Of a DNA stretch of 30,074 bases, positions 19,393 to 25,637 are shown one piece after another (positions within the stretch are counted from its first letter, which is position 1; each line of letters opens with the position of its first letter). The notes beneath the pieces are model-generated. The model did no database searches. It worked only from the letters and a program-made list of their open reading frames with translations, and was not told the origin of the DNA. A program made the position numbers and the translations under genes. This stretch comes from Chara braunii (lineage: Eukaryota > Streptophyta > Charophyceae > Charales > Characeae). The stretch lies in the NCBI GenBank assembly GCA_003427395.1, contig BFEA01000686.1, positions 676,676 through 706,749 of the forward strand, read 5' to 3'.

Positions 19393-19423
<31 letters not shown>

Positions 19424-19513
19424 GGGTGTGCGTTCGGCCCAAACGGCCGAACNCATCCCCAAGGGGTCCCATACGTTTGGGCGTTCGGCTTGTCCCGAAT
19501 GCCGGTTACCCAG
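18758..19513 (+). mobile_element. TA-targeting CAGGG-end element, copy 3 (forward)
   Basis: Starts CAGGGTCCCCAACCC and ends CCGGTTACCCAG. It contains the single ambiguous base of the window (N at 19453) in its right GC-rich end. With the next copy it forms a head-to-head pair around a short (TA)n. Confidence 0.85.
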
Positions 19514-19538
19514 TGTATATATATATATATATATATAT

Positions 19539-20291
19539 CGGGTAACCGGCGTTCGGGATGGGCCGAACGCCCGAACCAAAACGCCCGAACGTATGGGACC
19601 CCTTGGGGATGCCTTCTGTTGTTGAGGCCAAACGCGGACCCAAAAAAAAAACAAAGTCATCAGAAAACTCTGAAACAAAGATATGTTATGGAGAAAAATA
19701 AATTTAACACGATTTGCGTGAGCACTACATCCGAATTCCTTACCAAATTTGAAATAAAAATAAAATATGGAAAACAAATACTAATAATAAAAAAATATAA
19801 AAATAAAAAGAGAATTAAATTTAGTGAGTGCAAGAGCATGTTTTCGACACCGCCATATTTGGCGATTTTTCTTCTTTTTTTTTTGGCATACCTTAATGCC
19901 CTGAAAATTTACAGATGTGTACTTCACATAATACAAAACTCACTAAAAAAGTTTCAAAAAATAATAAAATTGTTCAGACCCCGAACTAAAGTGAAAACAA
20001 AAAGTAAAAAGTGAAAAAATACGTGGGCGAGCACGTTTTGACACCGCCATCTTTGGCGCTTGTTAATTCTAATTTGGCTTAGCCAAATGACTTGAAAATT
20101 TGCAGGCAAGTACCTCACGTCATTGAGAACTCAAAAAAACAAATTCAGAAAAAAATCATTATTTTAAGGCCCCGAAATATTTTTTGGCGGGGGCCGAACG
20201 CCGTCGGGTTCGGACCCCGTACGGGACCCCGAATGCCCGTACGTACGGAGGTCTGCCCGGGGACCTCCGTACGTACGGGCTGGTGACCCTG
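19539..20291 (-). mobile_element. TA-targeting CAGGG-end element, copy 4 (reverse)
   Basis: Reverse orientation: starts CGGGTAACCGGCGTTCGGGA and ends GGCTGGTGACCCTG. The two core blocks begin with ACACCGCCAT at about 19848 and 20041, a spacing of about 192 bp. The hairpin at 20235-20280 has 19-bp perfect arms. Confidence 0.88.
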
Positions 20292-20310
20292 TATATATAT
20301 ATATATATAT

Positions 20311-20411
20311 AGGGTTGCCGGCGTTCGGGACGGGCCGAACACCCGAACCCGAACGCCCGAACGTTTGGGAACCCCGCTCGACGCGTTCGGACGTTCGGCC
20401 AAACCAGAACC

Positions 20412-20443
<32 letters not shown>

Positions 20444-21074
20444 GAAACTTCTGAGCAAAAAAAACAATGTCATGCAAAAGAATAAACTAAACAACATTTG
20501 CCTCAAAAGTACATCCAAATTTCTTACCAAATTTGAAATAAAAATTAAATACGAAAAATAAATAATACTAATAAAAATAAGAAAAAATAAAAGGAGAATG
20601 AAATTATTGCGTGGGTGAACAAGTTTTTGACACCGCCATCTTTGGCGATTTTTCATTCTTTTTTGGCTTTGTCAAATGCCATGAAATTATATACATATAT
20701 ATCTTACATCATAGAGAACCTAAAAATAAAGTTTGAAAAAATAATATTTTTTTTGAGACCCCCAAATAAAGGGAAAACAAAAAGTGAAAAGAGAAAAAAA
20801 GCAAATTAGTAAGTGGGAAAGCAATTTTGACGCCACCATCTTTGCCGATTTTTCATTATTTTTTGGCTTCACAAAATGACTTCAAAATCGAGAGACATGT
20901 AGCTTACATAACAGAGAACTCATTGAAAAAAAATCAGTAAAACATATTAATTTTTAGGTACCGAAATAAGTTTTTGCTGGGTCTGAACCCCTTTGAGTTC
21001 GGGCCCCATACGGGGACCCCAACGCCCGAATGTTCGGAGGTCAGCTTAGGGGCCTCCGTACATTCGGCCTTGCA
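20311..21074 (-). mobile_element. TA-targeting CAGGG-end element, copy 5 (reverse)
   Basis: Starts AGGGTTGCCGGCGTTCGG and ends in a decayed terminus (GGCCTTGCA) before (TA)n. It has an A tract of about 30 bases at 20411-20440 between the GC-rich end and the AT-rich core. Core blocks begin near 20628 and 20829. Confidence 0.85.
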
Positions 21075-21113
21075 ATATATATATATATATATATCTATAT
21101 ATATATATATATA

Positions 21114-21879
21114 CAGGGTTACCAGCCCGTACGTACGGAGGCCCCCGGGCGGACCTCCGTACGTTCGACCGTTCGGGGTCCCGTACGGGGCCCGAACCCG
21201 ACGGCGTTCGGCCCCCGCCAAGAATTAGTTCGGGGCCTAAAACAATTTTGTTTTTTTTTTAATTTTGTATTATGAGTTCTCTATGATGTGAGGTACATGC
21301 CTATAAATTTTCAAGTTATTAAGCTAAACAAAATAATAATTAAAAATCGCCGAAGATAGCGGTGTCAAAACGTGCTCGCCCACGTTTTTTTTCACTTTTG
21401 ACTTTTTGTTTTCACTTTAGTTCGGGGTCTAGACAATTTTATTATTTTTTGAAACTTTTTTAGTAGGTTTTGTATTATGTGAAGTACACATTTATAAATT
21501 TTCAGGGCATTTAGCTATGCCAAACAAAGAGGAAAAATCGCCAAAGATGGCGGTGTCGAAAACATGCTCACGCACTCACTAAATTTAATTCTCTTTTTAT
21601 TTTTATTTATTTTTATTATTAGTATTTGTTCCGTGTATTTTATTATTATTTCAAACTTGGTAAGGGATTCGGACATAATGCTCAGGCAAATCTTGTTTAA
21701 TGTATTTTTCACCATAACATATCGTGTTTTTCAGATTTTTCTGATGACTTTTTTTTTTTTTTTTTTTTTTTTTTTGGGACCTCGATCGGCCCGAATGGCC
21801 CAACGCATCCCCAAGGGGTCCCATACGTTCGGGCGTTCGGATTCGGGCGTTGAACGCGTCCCGAACGCCAGTTACCTTG
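21114..21879 (+). mobile_element. TA-targeting CAGGG-end element, copy 6 (forward)
   Basis: Starts CAGGGTTACCAGCCCGTACG and ends CGCCAGTTACCTTG, with the two termini almost perfect inverted copies over about ten bases. A T tract of about 29 bases lies at 21747-21776. Confidence 0.88.
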
Positions 21880-21987
21880 TATATATATAAACAGTTTGTC
21901 ACAGCCCCTCGTTAGTTGTCTTCTTCTCTCTCTCTGCCTACGGTTTACCGGGCAGTTCTGTTTGTGATGATATATATATATATATAT

Positions 21988-22055
<68 letters not shown>
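21880..22055. repeat. Spacer with long (TA)n and (GA)n between copies 6 and 7
   Basis: About 77 bp of unique sequence (21892-21968) is followed by roughly 35 TA units and a short GA run. It is the only place in the cluster where non-element, non-TA DNA separates neighbours. Confidence 0.85.
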
Positions 22056-22158
22056 CAAAGGGTTACCGGCGATTGGGACGGTCCGAACGCTGAACCCGAA
22101 CGCCCGAATGTACGGGACCCCTTCGGAAGGCGTTCGGCCGTTCGGGCCGAAAGCGGAC

Positions 22159-22189
<31 letters not shown>

Positions 22190-22828
22190 GTTTTCAAAAA
22201 TTTCCTCAAAACATATGTTATGGAGAAAAATAAACTAAACAACATTTGCCTGGGCAATGCATCCAAATTCTTTACCAAATTTGAATTAAAAATCAAATAC
22301 AGAAAATAAACACTATGATAAAAATAAGAAAAAATAAAAATAGAATTAAGATGAGTGAGTGTGCCGCCACCTTTTCGACACCGCCATCTTTGCCGATTTA
22401 TAATTATTTTTCGGCATTGAAAAATGCCCTGAAAATTTACATATATGTAGTTTACATAATTAATAACTCATTTAAAAAGTTTTAAAAAATAATAATTTGG
22501 TTTAGGCCCCGAAATAGAGTGAAAACAAAAAGTTAAAAGTGAAAAAAACAAAATAGTGACTGGGCGAGCACGTTTTGACACCCCCATCTTTGACGATTTT
22601 TAGTGTTTTTTTGGCTTTGCAGAATGTCTTCAAAATTTATAGGGGTGTAGTTTACATCATATAGAACTTACAAAATCAAATTCAAAAAAAAAAACTTATT
22701 TTTCGGCCCCGAAACGATTTTTGGCGTGGGCCGAACTTGGAGGTATTTGGCCCCCGAACGGGACCCTGAATGCCCGAACGTTCGGGGGCCAGCCCGGGGG
22801 CCCCCGAACGTTTGGTCAGGTAACCCTG
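22056..22828 (-). mobile_element. TA-targeting CAGGG-end element, copy 7 (reverse)
   Basis: Starts CAAAGGGTTACCGGCG after a GA run and ends GGTCAGGTAACCCTG before (TA)n. It belongs to a sequence subfamily whose hairpin arms are built on CCGAACGTTCGGGGGCC instead of CCGTACGTACGGAGGTC (22772-22817). Confidence 0.85.
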
Positions 22829-22840
22829 TATATATATATA

Positions 22841-23525
22841 CAGGGTAACCGGCGTTCGGGACAGGCCGAACGCCCGAACCCAAACGCCCGAAAGTACGGG
22901 ACCCCTTCGGAAGGCATTCGGCCGTTCGGGCCGAACGCGGACCAAAAAAAAAAACAAAAAACTACAAAAAACGTTTTCATAAAATTTCAAAAACAAACTA
23001 TGTTATGGAGAAAAATAAACTAAACAACATTTGCGGAACCACTTCATCCAAATTATTTACCAAATTTGAATTAAAAATCAAATGCAGAAAATAAACACTC
23101 TGATAAAAATAAGAAAAAATAAAAAGAGAATTAAAATGAGTCAGTGTGCCAGCACCTTCTCAACACCGCTATCTTTGCTGATTTTTAATTATTCTTTGAC
23201 ATTGACCAATGCTCTGAAAATTTACAGATATGTAGTGTAAAGAATCAGTAACTCATTAAAATTTTTTAAAAAAATAACAAAATTTTTTAGGCCCCGAACT
23301 AAAGTGAAACAAAAAGTTAAAAGTGGAAAAAAAAAAAAAACGTTAGTGGGCGAACACGTTTTGACACCCCCATCTTTCACGATTCTTAATGTTTTTTTCG
23401 CTTAGCAGAATGGATTCAAAATTTGTAGTCATATAGGATACATCATATAGGACTCACAAAAAAACAGTCAGGAAAAGAAACTTATTTTTAGGCCTCGAAA
23501 ATGTTTTTTGGCGGGGGTTGAACCT
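22841..23525 (-). mobile_element. TA-targeting CAGGG-end element, copy 8 (reverse), left part
   Basis: Starts CAGGGTAACCGGCGTTCGGG. Alignment by eye with copy 7 is continuous up to GGCGGGGGTTGAACCT at 23525, where the Penelope-like element begins. The missing end is found on the far side of that insertion at 29403-29498. Confidence 0.88.
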
Positions 23526-23991
23526 TGACAGGGTGTTGCTGTGTGTTTTGGTGATAAGGATTTTTGCTCTTAGCATAGTGTGGTCTCTTGAACCGGTAAT
23601 GCACGCGGATTGGGCCGGTTGACGTCTGTACTGGCGCTAGGCTGTGAGACCCGATGCAGTGGAGAACAAACTGAACTGCAATGCTTTCTTTTTGTTACCG
23701 TTTCACATCTCCAGGCTCGAACTGTTGCCTTTTAGGATAATCTACAATTGACAGTTTTTGTTGTAGTTTGAGCTTTGTATTGCAGGATGAGGTTATCGAA
23801 CCGTGGACGTAGGCTTTTAGCGACAACAGGTTTTGCCCTTTCCATGTGGGTCTACCTGGAATATGACGGTAGTTTATCTGTCGCTTTGCGTGTTTTTCTT
23901 GTTTTCGGAGTTTTCTCGACACTGGTACTCCGTACGGGTGATACTTTACTTTTCGTAGGTATATAGGACGGTATGCAAAGTTTGGGAACTC

Positions 23992-24207
23992 TTCAGGCTG
24001 ACGATCGTAATAGACACTAGTGGTCCGGAACGCTAGTGTGTAGCGCGAACGGGAGTGGGTTAGATGGACTGTATGGCTAGTGCGTGGAACGTGATGGAAT
24101 TCAGGCTGACGGTCGTAATAGACACTAGTGGTCCAGAACGTTGGTGTGTAGCGCGAACGGAAGTGGGTTAGCTGGACTGTATGGCTAGTGCGTGGAACGC
24201 GGTGCAA
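23992..24207 (+). repeat. Two 108-bp tandem units inside the left pseudo-LTR
   Basis: TTCAGGCTGACG starts at 23992 and again at 24100. Both units continue with TCGTAATAGACACTAGTGGTC and end CTAGTGCGTGGAACG. The same duplication is present in the right pseudo-LTR (29020 and 29128), so it predates this insertion. The second unit runs into the 5' side of the ribozyme. Confidence 0.9.
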
Positions 24208-24208
24208 A

Positions 24209-24251
24209 CCCCCTGATGAGGCGACTTGGCGGTCGCCGAAACTCGTCGGGG
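24209..24251 (+). ncRNA. Hammerhead ribozyme (left pseudo-LTR), core intact
   Basis: All conserved core elements are present: CTGATGA (24213-24219), stem II GGCGAC/GTCGCC (24220-24225 with 24232-24237, loop TTGGCG), GAAA (24238-24241), a very short stem III (AC/GT) and the cleavage triplet GTC with predicted cleavage after 24247. Stem I pairs CCCC (24209-24212) with GGGG (24248-24251), and peripheral pairing beyond that was not resolved. The minimal stem III is typical of ribozymes in Penelope-like elements, which may act as dimers. The expected role is self-cleavage of the element transcript. Confidence 0.85.
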
Positions 24252-24491
24252 ACGCCCTCCTGTGCATGAATTCTTCCAATCTTTACTTTGCGAGTTATGA
24301 CTGTGCATGTTGAATATGTCTTCGGTTGTGTGAGACTTGAGGTTATGTACCTTTATTACTGTGTCGATATCAACTACTGACTGCACACGTGAACACTCTT
24401 GGATAGAAGTTACCGGGAGGAGTGAGCGTGCTGTTACGTTACTGTGGTGGTGTTTGTCTACATGATTTGGCGAGGCGCGCTGCTGTTCAAG

Positions 24492-25594
24492 ATGAGCGAA
24501 CGGAGAGATTACACGAGGAGAGAGCATCGATCAAGCAGTGAAGACCGTGTGGTGGATACCGAAGCCATGAGAGATCGTACTGTAAATCGCCACCAAGATG
24601 CTTCAGCTGTGACTAGCGTGGACACTACGCAAACCAATGCCCCAATAGGGCTCGACCTTCGACGTCGTACGATACCCGTAGGGGGAGGTCGACATCTCCA
24701 AGAGCCGATTTAAAAGCGAAGAATGAAGAACCGGAAGCTCTGCAGCAGCAGATCGAAGAGCTGGACCGAAGCTTGGCCTCGGTTTCTGAGTTTGTTCAGT
24801 GTGAGAAAGCGAAGAAAGTTGAAGAAGAGCGACTACGTAAGGAAGCGGAGGAAGAACAGCGGCATAGACGTGAAGAGAAAGAAGTGCGTGAAAAGAAGGA
24901 GAAGAAGCGGCTAGCCAAGCTACAGAAAGAAGCGGAGAGAGAGGCCGAGATGAACAAGAGATTCGAGATTCGGATGGCGATCCGAACGGGCGATTTTTTC
25001 GATCGGATGGAGGCCAACCTGGGCCCGGTGTTGGAGTTCGCTAAGAAGCCAAAGGGCAAGAAGAAGGTGGTCCTACTGTCGGAAGAAGAATCCGAACATG
25101 CGAGCAGTAGTAGCGAGACTGAGAGACTGCGCAAGAAGACGAGGAAGTTGACGAAGAGGGGTCGAGCCTGTCCTTGAAGATAGCCCACCGATGATCACTC
25201 CGTCAAAAAGAACTCCCAGGACGCAGAAAGCTAAAGGTGGAGCTACGACTGGGCATATCACAAGATCGAAACACATGATTAAAACCAAGTTGTCTCCCTA
25301 CGTGGAGAAGAACAAGGCAAGCCCGTTGAAGACAGATGCTTTGGCTAAGCTGCGCTTTCGAAACCAAGCCATGGATGAGATTCGTGGCTTGGATGCACAA
25401 GAACTTCAGTCGATATGCAAGAACGAAGGAGTTACTTACAACGGGAAGATTGAGGAGATTTTCGACATCGCAAACCATCGTACCAGAGTTGCCTTTGGTG
25501 AGATCCCCGACTGCTAGCAATCTGAATCCGTTGAGTTGGAGGAGGAAGACACGACAATTGTGGATGATGTGAAACTTGAAGACGATGAAGAGTG
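24492..25594 (+). pseudogene. PLE ORF1: coiled-coil and SAP-like protein (frameshifted)
   Basis: ATG at 24492 opens a charged N terminus (MSERRDYTRREHRSSSED). A one-base shift in the G run near 24681-24685 moves to the frame reading NEEPEALQQQIEELDRSLAS and a long Lys/Glu/Arg-rich coiled coil (24780-24960), then FEIRMAIRTGDFFDRMEANL and a Ser/Glu-rich linker. A second shift near 25160 restores the frame of PVLEDSPPMITPSKRTP. A SAP-like segment (LDAQELQSICKNEGVTYNGK, IANHR; ~25390-25490) follows, then an in-frame TAG at 25515-25517 and an acidic tail ending at TGA 25592-25594. The role is probably RNP assembly or DNA binding by analogy with other retroelement ORF1s; this is inference. Confidence 0.65.
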
Positions 25595-25637
25595 AGAATC
25601 CTAAGGAACTGAGGAGATATGGGCAATTGTACGTGAG

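Larger units (their letters stand above)
23525..24374 (+). repeat. Left pseudo-LTR of the Penelope-like element
   Basis: The 850-bp repeat starts TTGACAGGGTGTTG and ends GTGTCGATATCAAC. It differs from the right copy by roughly 7 percent by eye over the first 260 bp. It contains two 108-bp tandem units (from 23992 and 24100) and then a complete hammerhead ribozyme motif. Confidence 0.92.

Noticed and set aside
17633-22300. Many ORFs encoding runs of Tyr-Ile, Phe or Lys and Arg/Pro-rich tails
   Set aside because: They are translations of (TA)n, homopolymers and CGTTCGG repeats, and the same peptides appear in several frames of every element copy.
17113-23525. CRISPR-like or satellite array
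   Set aside because: Units are ~760 bp in both orientations with inverted termini and microsatellite flanks, which fits transposon insertions.
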